Made by a program: the position numbers and the translations under genes. From Streptococcus plurextorum DSM 22810 (GTDB lineage: Bacteria > Bacillota > Bacilli > Lactobacillales > Streptococcaceae): a stretch of 64,000 nt of DNA. Location: positions 1 to 64,000 of the forward strand of contig NZ_AUIO01000013.1 in assembly GCF_000423745.1 (NCBI RefSeq), in the 5' to 3' direction. Position 1 is the stretch's first letter, and each line of letters begins with the position of its first letter. Positions 38,953-49,260 of this stretch are shown here, piece after piece. A model generated the notes under the pieces. That model was not told where the DNA came from and ran no database searches. It was given only the letters and a program-made list of their open reading frames with translations.

Positions 38953-39564
38953 TCAAAATAGCGTCCTTACAGATTTTGCTAGGATTTGACGTTCCCCTGT
39001 AAATATGTTGTCAAGATTGATTGACACTCCCTTGTCGTCTTCAAAGGTTAATACTAAGACAAAGGGCATGAGTGATTTAATTTGGTTAAAGTCATTGTAA
39101 TTAAATGCAGGAATAAAGTAATTGATAATGGTAGAAATAGCGGTACCATGTGACCCAATGACAATATGTTCCTTGTGATGCTTTCTCAATATGTCTGACA
39201 AAGCGGCAATATTTCGATCTTGTACCTCCTGTAGCGATTCCCCATCAGAAAGTTTGTAGGAAAAGTCTAACCATTGTTTTTGGGTAAAGCTTGTGAAATC
39301 GTCAATCCAAACACTGTCAATTTTACGCTCACGAAAATCATGAACAATCTGGATTTCTAAACCATATTTTTCCGATAATGGAAATACTGTATCATAGGCC
39401 CTTTTATAAGGGCTTGAAAAGATTTTATCAATTTTTTTATCTGAAAAGTAATCTATAAGAAGTTGACAGTCCTGTAAACCTTTTTCTGTTAATTCACGCT
39501 CCCTATCGTTATGGTTGTCATAGTTTGGCTCACAGTGTCTAATAAAATAAATTTTTTGCTTCAT
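38953..39564 (-). CDS. Histidine phosphatase family protein
   Basis: The 203-residue product has the phosphoglycerate-mutase-type motif IRHCEPNYD at residues 8-16 (the RHG motif appears as RHC) and a second catalytic histidine in IGSHGTAIS. The acidic residue after the middle and FSSPYKRAYDT are also typical. The substrate is not evident; cobalamin or nucleotide phosphatases and regulatory phosphatases share the fold. It is monocistronic. Confidence 0.8.
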   Translation of the reverse strand: MKQKIYFIRHCEPNYDNHNDRERELTEKGLQDCQLLIDYFSDKKIDKIFSSPYKRAYDTVFPLSEKYGLEIQIVHDFRERKIDSVWIDDFTSFTQKQWLDFSYKLSDGESLQEVQDRNIAALSDILRKHHKEHIVIGSHGTAISTIINYFIPAFNYNDFNQIKSLMPFVLVLTFEDDKGVSINLDNIFTGERQILAKSVRTLF

Positions 39565-39636
39565 ATATTTCCCCCCTTGAAATATTGTAAAGACATTATA
39601 CCATACAGTGTAGACATTGATTGGAATCTATCTAAC

Positions 39637-39665
39637 TTTACAAACAAAAGAATTTCTTTTATAAT
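39637..39665 (+). promoter_or_regulatory. Promoter of the two-component system
   Basis: TTTACA (39637-39642), a 17-base spacer and TATAAT (39660-39665). Transcription would begin near 39672, which rules out the GTG at 39666 as a start and supports ATG at 39693. Confidence 0.75.
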
Positions 39666-39692
39666 GTGAAAAAATTACAAAGAGAGCTAGAC

Positions 39693-41078
39693 ATGAACTT
39701 ACAAAAACGAATTTTCCGCTTAAATATTGTAATGTTAGCTTTATCGCTGGTAGCCATGCTGGGAATCAGTGTTTTTGTTGCTAACAATATGTATCAAAAT
39801 AGGGGCAATTGGCAATCGATTAGTCAGGCTACAGAGATTAGTCAAAAGGCTTTGGAAAATTTTAGAGGGACAAATTTTGTCGAATTAGCAGACCAGTTAT
39901 CATCTAGTGATGCCCGTCTTTATGTAGCAGAAAATGGACAGTTAGTTTATTCCAACCTTGATGACGACACTGACGATGTGACGAGTGTTAGTATCTCCCA
40001 AGAAGCTCACATGAGCTATGTAGATGAAGAAATTATTATTAGCCGTGAGCTGACAGCAGATAATAATCGGACTTATCAGCTGTATGTGGTTATTGATAAT
40101 GATGAAGAGCGACGAGATGGTGAAGAATTTCAGAGCTTTCTGATTCAGTTGGCAACAATTGGAGGAATAGGAATTATTTTGATTTTGTGCTTTAACTGGT
40201 TCTTTACACGCCGCATTTTGCAAGTTATTATGCATCCATTAGAAGAATTGCACGGTGGGGTCGATCGGATTCAGGAAGGAAATTATCAACTCCCCTTAAT
40301 CTATCAAGGAGATCGGGAATTTGAAGAATTGATTGCTGGTTTTAACCAAATGCAGCAAAGCCTACGAGAAAGTCAGCAACAAAATCGCCTTTACGAGCAA
40401 AATAGAAGGCAGATGGTCGCTGATATCTCTCACGACTTACGAACTCCCTTAACTTCAATCAAAGGTTATGCTAAGGGAATTTTAGACGGTGTCGCTAAGA
40501 CTGAGGCTAAGCAAAAAGACTATTTGACAATTATTTATCAAAAATCAATTGTCATGGAAAAGTTGTTAGAAAAACTCTTTGTCTTTTCACAGCTTGAAAC
40601 AGATAGAATCCCCTTTGACTTTCAGATTGTCAACTTAAGTCAGCTATTAGAGGCTTATGCAAGTGAAAAATTAGCAGAACTAAGTGAAAAAGGTATTCAT
40701 TTTAAGCTTAATTTACCAGATAGTCTCTGGACAGAAGTTGATTTAGTTCAGTTTAGACGCATTTTAGACAATCTTGTTGACAATGCTCAAAAATATGCCG
40801 GTGTCAATCCTCTTGTCTTAAGCTTTACAGGAGCTGTCAAGGAAAATAATATCATTTGGACCTTCTCTGACAATGGAAGAGGCGTTCCAGAAGAACAACT
40901 GCCTGATATTTTTAATGAATTTTATCGAGTTGACGATACCCGTCAAAAAACAGAAGGGCATGGACTTGGCTTGTCAATTATTAAAAATATCACGACTCGT
41001 TTCGGAGGGACAGTGACTGTTGAGAATAAAGATGGTTTACATTTTACCTTTGTATTACCTAGAAAGGAAGTGTTGTGA
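39693..41078 (+). CDS. Sensor histidine kinase
   Basis: The 461-residue product has a first membrane helix (about 7-30), an acidic extracellular sensor of about 120 residues, a second helix (about 158-178), a HAMP region and the kinase core: H box ADISHDLRTPLTS, N box DNLVDNAQKYA, and G boxes DNGRGVPEEQ and GHGLGLSI. The upstream frame from a GTG is rejected because of the promoter. It is coupled to the regulator gene. The ligand is unknown. Confidence 0.92.
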   Translation: MNLQKRIFRLNIVMLALSLVAMLGISVFVANNMYQNRGNWQSISQATEISQKALENFRGTNFVELADQLSSSDARLYVAENGQLVYSNLDDDTDDVTSVSISQEAHMSYVDEEIIISRELTADNNRTYQLYVVIDNDEERRDGEEFQSFLIQLATIGGIGIILILCFNWFFTRRILQVIMHPLEELHGGVDRIQEGNYQLPLIYQGDREFEELIAGFNQMQQSLRESQQQNRLYEQNRRQMVADISHDLRTPLTSIKGYAKGILDGVAKTEAKQKDYLTIIYQKSIVMEKLLEKLFVFSQLETDRIPFDFQIVNLSQLLEAYASEKLAELSEKGIHFKLNLPDSLWTEVDLVQFRRILDNLVDNAQKYAGVNPLVLSFTGAVKENNIIWTFSDNGRGVPEEQLPDIFNEFYRVDDTRQKTEGHGLGLSIIKNITTRFGGTVTVENKDGLHFTFVLPRKEVL

Positions 41079-41743
41079 TGCAGATTCTCATAGCTGAAGA
41101 TGACCTAGAAATTGCTTATCTGGAAAGAGATTACCTGGAAATGCAAGGGTATCAGGTAGACCTCATCCATGATGGAGGAGAAGTTGAGACGGCCCTCAAT
41201 CAGAAAAACTACGACCTGCTTTTATTAGATGTTATGCTTCCAAATAAAACGGGCTATGATATCTGTAGAGATTTGCGTCATGATCTTGACATCCCCATAT
41301 TACTTGTCACTTCCAAACAAGAAACCGTTGATATCGTCAGAGGACTTGGTCTTGGAGCTGATGACTACATCACTAAACCTTTTGACCCGATGGAATTGGT
41401 GGCACGCGTAAAAGCTCACCTCAATCGCTATCAGCGTTTTCAACAATCAACAGACAAAAAAGAATTAACAATTGGTAATGTCACAATCTATCTAGAAAAC
41501 TGGAAAGTGGTTCAAGCAGGGCAGGAAGTCAAATTACCCAATCGAGAATTTGAACTGTTAGTCTTTCTAGCTAAAAATCCAAATCGTGTCTTTTCAAAAG
41601 AACAGCTTTTTGAGACAATCTGGGGCTATGACTATGTTGGTGATAGTGCGACAGTAACGGTTCATATCAATCGCTTAAGGGATAAACTTGGCTCTGATAT
41701 TATTGAGACGGTTTGGGGTGCAGGCTATCGACTGAATAACTAA
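41078..41743 (+). CDS. OmpR-family response regulator
   Basis: The 221-residue regulator has a receiver domain with the phosphoacceptor aspartate in LLLLDVMLPNKTG (about residue 51) and the lysine in TKPFDP, followed by a winged-helix DNA-binding domain (NREFELLVFLAKNP and VTVHINRLRDKLG). The ATG overlaps the kinase stop by one base (TGATG), with GAAAGGAAG ahead. It and the kinase form one system, probably acting on the downstream membrane protein gene among others. Confidence 0.94.
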   Translation: MQILIAEDDLEIAYLERDYLEMQGYQVDLIHDGGEVETALNQKNYDLLLLDVMLPNKTGYDICRDLRHDLDIPILLVTSKQETVDIVRGLGLGADDYITKPFDPMELVARVKAHLNRYQRFQQSTDKKELTIGNVTIYLENWKVVQAGQEVKLPNREFELLVFLAKNPNRVFSKEQLFETIWGYDYVGDSATVTVHINRLRDKLGSDIIETVWGAGYRLNN

Positions 41744-41852
41744 GCATTATTTAGAAATTGTTTAGAAATTCTTCCTTGATTGTTCATTTTTACTTGCTAA
41801 AATAAATACATCAGCAAATGACTGATAATAATCATAGGTAAAAGGAAAAAAT

Positions 41853-42455
41853 ATGGAAAACAAAAAACATGAAATCATTGATGTGCAGGATGGCAATGGC
41901 CAATCAAAAGGAACTTGGGCAAAAATTAAACAAAAAGTAACCGGTATGAGCAAAAAAACCATTGTTCTAATGTCGGTTGGTGCCTTAATCCTAGTTTCTG
42001 GAGGTTTTATCTTGGCAGAGGTTCTTGAAGATCGCCTTGATAATATGGAAGATCGCATCGAACAGCGATACGATAGAGATGATGAAGATGATGATGTTAC
42101 TAGTCATCAAGAAAATACGACATCGCAAAGCATTCAACCAGTGCAATCTGCACAAGAATTGGCTACAAGTTATGGGGTAACTCTAGTAGAAAAATCGGAC
42201 ATTGATGGCACTTATACTGCGATTGAGGGGAATGATAGCTATACTCTAACAGTGACTGGAAACCAAGCAACATTGGTTGAACGCGATCAAGATAACGATC
42301 AAGACAGCGACATCATCATCTTTGATTTAGACAAAAAATTAGCTTATATTGATGGTGAAGCAGAAAGTTATACATTTGACGGTAAAACCCTAACCTTGAC
42401 AGAGATTGACAACAATGATGTCACTAAAGATAGTCTCATCTTTACAAAACAATAA
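41853..42455 (+). CDS. Single-pass membrane protein with an acidic extracellular domain
   Basis: The 200-residue product has a cytoplasmic N-terminus (about 1-34), one hydrophobic helix (about 35-56), a strongly acidic stretch (DRDDEDDDV at about 75-83) and a C-terminal domain with DGTYTAIEGNDSYTLTVTG and similar beta-strand repeats. I recognise no family. It follows the two-component genes by 109 bases with AAAGGAAAA ahead of its ATG, and may be a target or accessory sensor. Confidence 0.7.
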   Translation: MENKKHEIIDVQDGNGQSKGTWAKIKQKVTGMSKKTIVLMSVGALILVSGGFILAEVLEDRLDNMEDRIEQRYDRDDEDDDVTSHQENTTSQSIQPVQSAQELATSYGVTLVEKSDIDGTYTAIEGNDSYTLTVTGNQATLVERDQDNDQDSDIIIFDLDKKLAYIDGEAESYTFDGKTLTLTEIDNNDVTKDSLIFTKQ

Positions 42456-42480
42456 AAAGGACCAAATGGTCCTTTTTATT
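42452..42480. terminator. Bidirectional terminator
   Basis: AAAAAGGACC and GGTCCTTTTT pair across a short loop between convergent genes. Confidence 0.85.
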
Positions 42481-42498
42481 GTTGACAAAACTGTCAAT

Positions 42499-43371
42499 CT
42501 ATTTTCCAAAAATTTCTTCGGCATGCCGTCTACCCGTCGGTGTAGCTGCTAAGCCGCCCTCTGCTGTCTCGCGAAAGGCAGTTGGAAGGCTTGATCCGAC
42601 TTGGTACATAGCATCAATGACTTCATCAACTGGAATTTGCGACTCGATGCCTGCTAAGGCCATATCCGCAGCAATTAATGCAAAGCTAGAGCCTAGAGCG
42701 TTTCGCTTAACACAGGGAACCTCGACCAAGCCAGCCACAGGATCACAGATAAGCCCCAACATGTTTTTAATGACGAAAGCAATGGCTTGACTAGCTTGAA
42801 AAGCTGTTCCACCCGCTGCCGTAACAAGAGCCGCTGCAGACATGGCAGAAGCAGAGCCTACCTCTGCTTGACAACCGCCTTCAGCCCCTGAGATTGAGGC
42901 GTTATTACCAATCACCAGTCCAAAAGCACCTGCTGTAAATAAGAAATCAAGTTGCTGCTCTTCTGTCAAGTCTAGCTTGTCAATAGCAGTTGACAATACG
43001 GCTGGTAGACACCCAGCCGAGCCTGCAGTCGGAGTAGCGCAAACAAGTCCCATCTTAGCATTTAATTCGTTGACAGCCATGGCATTTCGAACCGCTGTCA
43101 AAATGGTAGTATCAGATAGTGATTTTCCTTTTTTAATATAGTCATCCATTTTGACAGCATCACCGCCAGTTAAGCCACTAATGGATTTGGTTGGTGTTAA
43201 CCCTTCTTTGACAGAGGATATCATAACCTCAAGGTTACGGGACATGATAGATAGAATATCCTCGCGACTACGACCAGTCATTTCTATTTCCGTTGCGATC
43301 ATAAGTTCTGCGACATTGCCGTCAAAGCGAGTTTCTGCTTGCTCAACCAGTTCTTTTATCGTGTAAAACAT
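42499..43371 (-). CDS. sdaAA: L-serine dehydratase, alpha chain
   Basis: The iron-sulphur enzyme deaminates serine to pyruvate and ammonia. The 290-residue alpha chain holds the conserved cysteine segments (GLVCATPTAGSAGCLPAVL and LGLICDPVAGLVEVPCVKRN) that bind the cluster. It follows the beta chain by 19 bases on the same strand. Together the two subunits replace the fused enzyme of other bacteria. Confidence 0.96.
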   Translation of the reverse strand: MFYTIKELVEQAETRFDGNVAELMIATEIEMTGRSREDILSIMSRNLEVMISSVKEGLTPTKSISGLTGGDAVKMDDYIKKGKSLSDTTILTAVRNAMAVNELNAKMGLVCATPTAGSAGCLPAVLSTAIDKLDLTEEQQLDFLFTAGAFGLVIGNNASISGAEGGCQAEVGSASAMSAAALVTAAGGTAFQASQAIAFVIKNMLGLICDPVAGLVEVPCVKRNALGSSFALIAADMALAGIESQIPVDEVIDAMYQVGSSLPTAFRETAEGGLAATPTGRRHAEEIFGK

Positions 43372-43390
43372 GTGTCAATCTCCTGTCAAC

Positions 43391-44062
43391 TTAATCAAAG
43401 AAGTTTACATTGTAAAGGTTAGGGATAGCTTGGATTTCCTTGATGCACTCTTTACAATCTCTGGAATCTACCTCGATAATCATGATAGCCTTTTGTCCTT
43501 GACTTTCTCGAGTGACAGTCATCTGAGCGATATTGATGTCATGTTTTGATAAGCTATCGGTCACTTTTGCAATCATACCTGGAACATCCTGATGGACAAC
43601 AATGAGGGTTGGTGTGTTCATATTTAATGAGACAGAAAACCCATTTAACTCGGTCACTTGAATATTACCTCCACCGATGGAAATTCCGGTGATGCTCATA
43701 CTCTTATCCCCTTTTTTGACCGTAATTTTAGCAGTATTTGGGTGTGGGGCATTGCTGTCCTTTAAAATCTCCCAATAGATTTTAATGCCACGTTGATGAG
43801 CAATGTCAAGGGAATTTCTGATGTCAGGGTTGTCGGTGTCCATGCCCATGATACCAGCGACGAGAGCTTTGTCTGTACCATGTCCTTGATAGGTCTTAGC
43901 AAAGGAGTTATAAAGAGCAAAGGTCACTTCATCAGGAATTTCACCGAAAATTGAGTGAACGACTTTACCAATCCGAACGGCACCTGCTGTATGGCTAGAG
44001 GAAGGACCAATCATGACAGGCCCTATAATGTCAAAAACTGACTGAAATTTTAGCGTTTTCAT
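43391..44062 (-). CDS. sdaAB: L-serine dehydratase, beta chain
   Basis: The 223-residue beta chain has the family N-terminus FDIIGPVMIGPSSSHTAGAV and a C-terminal ACT domain (about 148-220; TLIVVHQDVPGMIAKVT) that may sense serine. It is the first gene of the sda operon. The gene is divergent from mnmA. Confidence 0.96.
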   Translation of the reverse strand: MKTLKFQSVFDIIGPVMIGPSSSHTAGAVRIGKVVHSIFGEIPDEVTFALYNSFAKTYQGHGTDKALVAGIMGMDTDNPDIRNSLDIAHQRGIKIYWEILKDSNAPHPNTAKITVKKGDKSMSITGISIGGGNIQVTELNGFSVSLNMNTPTLIVVHQDVPGMIAKVTDSLSKHDINIAQMTVTRESQGQKAIMIIEVDSRDCKECIKEIQAIPNLYNVNFFD

Positions 44063-44159
44063 ATTCTATCTCCGTCTATTGTCATAATTTTATTATAACA
44101 AAATTACGATAGCTTTTGTGAAAACATATTTGGAAAAGCAAGGAAATCTTGTTATAATA

Positions 44160-45390
<1,231 letters not shown>

Positions 45391-45398
45391 TCAAAAAT

Positions 45399-45429
45399 AA
45401 AAGCTTAGCACCCTCGTGCCAAGCTTTTT
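45399..45429. terminator. Bidirectional terminator
   Basis: AAAGCTTAGCAC and GTGCCAAGCTTT pair with a CCCTC loop, between mnmA and the convergent SnoaL-like gene. Confidence 0.8.
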
Positions 45430-45432
45430 ATC

Positions 45433-45822
45433 TTATCCCCAGAAAGCATCTTCAGCTTTTTGGTCGGCTGAGAAGAGCCAAACTTCCTTGATTTTGCCCT
45501 CTTCCATACGGAAAAGATCGATACCATTCATGTTTAGTTCTTCACCATCTGTTCGAGTACCGAGGAATGTTACGTTAGCGGCAACAAGAGTATCATTATC
45601 TGACACCCAGTTTGTCACTACTTTGAAAGTTCCATTTGTTTTTTCGGCGAAAGTTGCTAGATGTGCTCCGAGTACTTCCTTACCAATTTTAGCACCAGAT
45701 GTTGAATGATTTCCGGGTTGATGCCAGATAATGTCATCCGCCATAGTTTCAAAAAGAGCTGCAAAATCACCAGCGATGAGAGCATTGTTATAGGCATTAA
45801 AAATTTCCAAGTTTGTTGACAT
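45433..45822 (-). CDS. SnoaL/NTF2-like protein
   Basis: The 129-residue product starts MSTNLEIFNAYNNALIAGDF and has the ketosteroid-isomerase-like pattern with FETMADDIIWHQPG and GIDLFRMEEGKIKEVW. Such proteins are small cytoplasmic enzymes or ligand binders. GGAGG lies eight bases ahead of the ATG at 45822. The divergent HxlR gene next to it probably controls it. Confidence 0.82.
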   Translation of the reverse strand: MSTNLEIFNAYNNALIAGDFAALFETMADDIIWHQPGNHSTSGAKIGKEVLGAHLATFAEKTNGTFKVVTNWVSDNDTLVAANVTFLGTRTDGEELNMNGIDLFRMEEGKIKEVWLFSADQKAEDAFWG

Positions 45823-45947
45823 TTGATGTCCTCCAATTTTTTTGATATAGTACAATTATAGTCTAATCAATCAATTATGCAAGTAGGTACTTTTGCATTG
45901 GTTGGTATCAAAAGTGATACTATTGTGATAAATAAAGGAGAATTTTT

Positions 45948-46274
45948 TTGAAAAAAGTTAGTGAATATGGTATTTGCCCTTTTGCAACAACGCAAAAAGT
46001 CTTGACTGGTAAGTGGGGATTGGTGATTATCTACCAACTCAGTACAGGAACGAAACGCTTCAATGAATTACAGCGACTAATTCCAGGTATTACTCAGACC
46101 ATGTTAACAAGGCACCTTAGACAATTGGAGGAGGATCGCATTATTAGTCGTACGGTCTATGCAGAAGTACCCCCTCGTGTAGAGTACAGTTTGACTGAAA
46201 TGGGTGAAAAATTTCGGTCGGTGCTGGATGCTGTTGAGGTTTGGGGCTTAGAATATATTGACACGTTAACGTAA
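45948..46274 (+). CDS. HxlR-family transcriptional regulator
   Basis: The 108-residue winged-helix protein begins with a conserved cysteine (MKKVSEYGICPFATTQKVLT) followed by GKWGLVIIYQLSTG and TQTMLTRHLRQLEEDRII. HxlR regulators often respond to electrophiles or quinones through this cysteine. The start is TTG at 45948, with AAAGGAG eight bases upstream. It is divergent from the SnoaL-like gene with a 125-base gap. Confidence 0.88.
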   Translation: MKKVSEYGICPFATTQKVLTGKWGLVIIYQLSTGTKRFNELQRLIPGITQTMLTRHLRQLEEDRIISRTVYAEVPPRVEYSLTEMGEKFRSVLDAVEVWGLEYIDTLT

Positions 46275-46416
46275 CACCAGATTTGAAATTCTACAAATCT
46301 TTTGCTAAAATAAGAGTAACAATCATCATGATGGTCAAAGCTCATGGGAATTGTAGGCTTTTTTGTCCTGCAGTTTTCGAGAGTTTTGGCTATTTTTTGT
46401 GAGATTAGGAGGAACC

Positions 46417-46848
46417 ATGCCTGTTAAATTGATTGCCCATGTCTTACTGACTGTTGCAGACAGCCACCTGATTATTCAGCGTTCTCAGATTAAGCGTGGC
46501 AAACCCAATGTCTTTCCTCGATATTGGGATATTCCAGGCGGTCGTGTTGAGGAGAATGAATTGCCTCGTGATGCTGCTGTTCGAGAATGCTTTGAGGAAA
46601 CTGGCATTTCGATAGAAAAGGAAAATCTGATCATTATCCATGAAGATAGTCAGTTTGATGAAGAGAAAGAGGCGGTGTTTACAAGGCTGGTCTATGAAGT
46701 GGCACTTCCTGAACAGCCCAAAACCATTCTTCTTGATCCAGAAGAGCATACTGATTTTCTATGGTTTACTAGTCGCGATGAAAACCAGAAAAACTTAGTT
46801 CCATATCTGGACGAAATTTTAGAAAAGAGAAGGATGAATGGATTTTAG
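46417..46848 (+). CDS. NUDIX hydrolase
   Basis: The 143-residue product carries a complete NUDIX box, GRVEENELPRDAAVRE followed by CFEETGI, so it hydrolyses a nucleoside diphosphate linked to another moiety. The start at 46417 has AGGAGGAACC ahead of it; the longer frame is unsupported. It overlaps the second NUDIX gene by 11 bases. Confidence 0.88.
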   Translation: MPVKLIAHVLLTVADSHLIIQRSQIKRGKPNVFPRYWDIPGGRVEENELPRDAAVRECFEETGISIEKENLIIIHEDSQFDEEKEAVFTRLVYEVALPEQPKTILLDPEEHTDFLWFTSRDENQKNLVPYLDEILEKRRMNGF

Positions 46849-47299
46849 AACTAGAATTGACAACCAGAACTTTGGTGTTCGGGCGACTGCATTGATTATA
46901 AAGGATGGGAAGATTTTCCTGACCAAAGATTATAAGGGCCGTTATTATACGATTGGCGGTGCGGTTGAGGTCAATGAGGTAGCAGCAGATGCGGCTGTTC
47001 GAGAAGTCAAAGAAGAATTAGGGATTGACAGTCGTGTCAATCAACTGGCTTTTGATGTCGAAAATCAATTTACACAGGAAGGCATAAACTTTCACAATAT
47101 CGAGTTTCATTTTATCGTTGATCCTATTGGAGAAATGCCTACGGAGATGATTGAAGGGAAGTTGAAGCAAACTTGTGAATGGATTGCACTTGACAACCTT
47201 GTCAACTTAGATGTCGTACCAGCTTTTCTGGCAGAGGAATTGCCAAACTGGAATGGGCAAGTCAAACACATCATGAACACGAAGGAGAAAATAATATGA
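46838..47299 (+). CDS. NUDIX hydrolase
   Basis: The 153-residue product has the NUDIX box [17 protein letters not shown] followed by VKEELGI. It begins inside the preceding NUDIX gene and its own end overlaps the mnmG start by four bases. The tandem pair may have different substrates. A nudix-mnmG pair occurs in several streptococci. Confidence 0.88.
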   Translation: MDFRTRIDNQNFGVRATALIIKDGKIFLTKDYKGRYYTIGGAVEVNEVAADAAVREVKEELGIDSRVNQLAFDVENQFTQEGINFHNIEFHFIVDPIGEMPTEMIEGKLKQTCEWIALDNLVNLDVVPAFLAEELPNWNGQVKHIMNTKEKII

Positions 47300-49194
47300 C
47301 ACACACATTTGCAGAAAATTACGATGTCATCGTGATTGGAGCGGGGCACGCGGGTGTAGAAGCAGGCTTGGCAGCTAGTCGAATGGGCTGTAAGACCCTG
47401 CTTGCAACGATTAACTTGGATATGGTGGCCTTTATGCCATGTAATCCCTCCATTGGTGGCTCTGCCAAGGGAATTGTGGTAAGGGAAATCGATGCCCTTG
47501 GCGGCGAAATGGGTCGCAACATTGACAAGACCTATATTCAGATGAAGATGCTGAATACTGGTAAAGGTCCAGCCGTACGTGCCTTGCGGGCTCAGGCAGA
47601 TAAGGCCCTTTATTCGCAAGAAATGAAAAAAACGGTTGAAAATCAGGCAAACTTGACCCTTCGTCAAACGATGATTGATGATATTCTAGTTGAAGATGGT
47701 AAAGTAGTTGGTGTTTTGACAGCGACTGGGCAAAAATATGCAGCTAAAGCGGTCGTAGTGACAACAGGTACTGCTCTTCGTGGAGAAATCATCATCGGAG
47801 ACCTCAAATATTCATCAGGTCCAAATAATAGCCTTTCTTCAGTGACCCTAGCAGATAATCTCAAAAAACTAGGTTTGGAAATTGGTCGATTCAAGACAGG
47901 AACACCACCTCGTGTCAAGGCATCGTCAATTGATTATACTGTCACAGAGATTCAACCTGGTGATGAGACACCTAATCACTTTTCCTTTCTATCTAAAGAT
48001 GAGGATTATCTACAGGATCAAATCCCTTGTTGGCTAACCTATACCAATCAAACTAGCCATGACATCATCAATAAAAACCTGCACCGTGCGCCTATGTTTT
48101 CTGGTATCGTAAAAGGTGTAGGGCCACGTTATTGTCCGTCAATCGAGGATAAGATTGTGCGTTTTGCCGACAAGGAACGTCATCAACTTTTTCTAGAACC
48201 TGAGGGGCGCAACACCGAAGAAATCTATGTACAAGGCTTGTCAACATCTTTGCCAGAAGATGTCCAACGCGACCTGATTCACTCGATAAAAGGGCTTGAA
48301 AAAGCAGAGATGATGCGGACAGGCTACGCTATCGAGTACGATATCGTCCTACCACATCAATTGCGTGCCACGCTTGAGACAAAGCTGATTTCAGGACTCT
48401 TTACTGCAGGTCAAACTAACGGAACTTCTGGTTATGAAGAAGCTGCAGGTCAGGGCTTGGTTGCTGGGATAAATGCTGCGCTTAAAGTTCAAGGAAAACC
48501 CGAGCTCATTCTTAAACGTAGCGATGCTTACATCGGTGTCATGATTGATGACCTTGTCACCAAGGGGACACTTGAGCCTTACCGCCTCTTAACATCTCGT
48601 GCCGAATACCGCCTTATTTTACGCCATGATAATGCTGATATGCGCTTGACCCCAATCGGTCGTGACGTAGGTTTAGTTGATGATCAGCGCTGGCAAATAT
48701 TTGAAATCAAAAAAAATCAGTTTGACAACGAGTTGACACGGCTGTCAACTTTGAAACTAAAACCTGTCAAAGAGACTAACGAAAAGATTTCTGAACTGGG
48801 CTATAAACCCTTGACAGATGCCTTGACAGCTAAGGAATTCATGCGCCGTCCAGAAATAGACTATGCAACGGCAGTGTCTTTTGTTGGGCCGGCAACAGAA
48901 GATTTAGATGCCAAAACCATTGAGCTGCTAGAGACAGAAATCAAGTACGAAGGCTACATCAATAAAGCACTGGATCAAGTTGACAAGATGAAACGCATGG
49001 AAGAAAAACGTATCCCTAAAAACATCGATTGGGATGCTATTGACTCTATTGCGACAGAAGCTCGTCAGAAGTTCAAAAAAATCAATCCGGAAACAATTGG
49101 TCAGGCTAGTCGTATCTCTGGTGTCAATCCTGCAGATATTTCCATTCTGATGGTCTATCTTGAGGGAAATAATAAGGCCAGACGAAAATCTTAA
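47296..49194 (+). CDS. mnmG: tRNA uridine 5-carboxymethylaminomethyl modification enzyme MnmG
   Basis: With MnmE, the FAD enzyme MnmG builds the cmnm5 group on U34. The 632-residue product has the dinucleotide-binding motif [21 protein letters not shown] near residue 12 and the family sequence [12 protein letters not shown]. The C-terminal helical region ending ARRKS binds tRNA and MnmE. mnmA is 2 kb upstream. Confidence 0.97.
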   Translation: MTHTFAENYDVIVIGAGHAGVEAGLAASRMGCKTLLATINLDMVAFMPCNPSIGGSAKGIVVREIDALGGEMGRNIDKTYIQMKMLNTGKGPAVRALRAQADKALYSQEMKKTVENQANLTLRQTMIDDILVEDGKVVGVLTATGQKYAAKAVVVTTGTALRGEIIIGDLKYSSGPNNSLSSVTLADNLKKLGLEIGRFKTGTPPRVKASSIDYTVTEIQPGDETPNHFSFLSKDEDYLQDQIPCWLTYTNQTSHDIINKNLHRAPMFSGIVKGVGPRYCPSIEDKIVRFADKERHQLFLEPEGRNTEEIYVQGLSTSLPEDVQRDLIHSIKGLEKAEMMRTGYAIEYDIVLPHQLRATLETKLISGLFTAGQTNGTSGYEEAAGQGLVAGINAALKVQGKPELILKRSDAYIGVMIDDLVTKGTLEPYRLLTSRAEYRLILRHDNADMRLTPIGRDVGLVDDQRWQIFEIKKNQFDNELTRLSTLKLKPVKETNEKISELGYKPLTDALTAKEFMRRPEIDYATAVSFVGPATEDLDAKTIELLETEIKYEGYINKALDQVDKMKRMEEKRIPKNIDWDAIDSIATEARQKFKKINPETIGQASRISGVNPADISILMVYLEGNNKARRKS

Positions 49195-49204
49195 TCAGCC
49201 CATT

Positions 49205-49229
49205 CCAGCCTTTATTTTAGGGCTGGTTT
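49205..49229 (+). terminator. Possible terminator after mnmG
   Basis: CCAGCC and GGCTGG pair with a ten-base loop, followed by TTTA. A TATAAT (49233-49238) for the next gene follows closely. Confidence 0.5.
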
Positions 49230-49260
49230 ATGGTATAATCTTGACTTAAAGAGGTTTGAG

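Noticed and set aside
47107..47918. Long minus-strand frames opposite mnmG and the second NUDIX gene
   Set aside because: Shadows of well-supported plus-strand genes.
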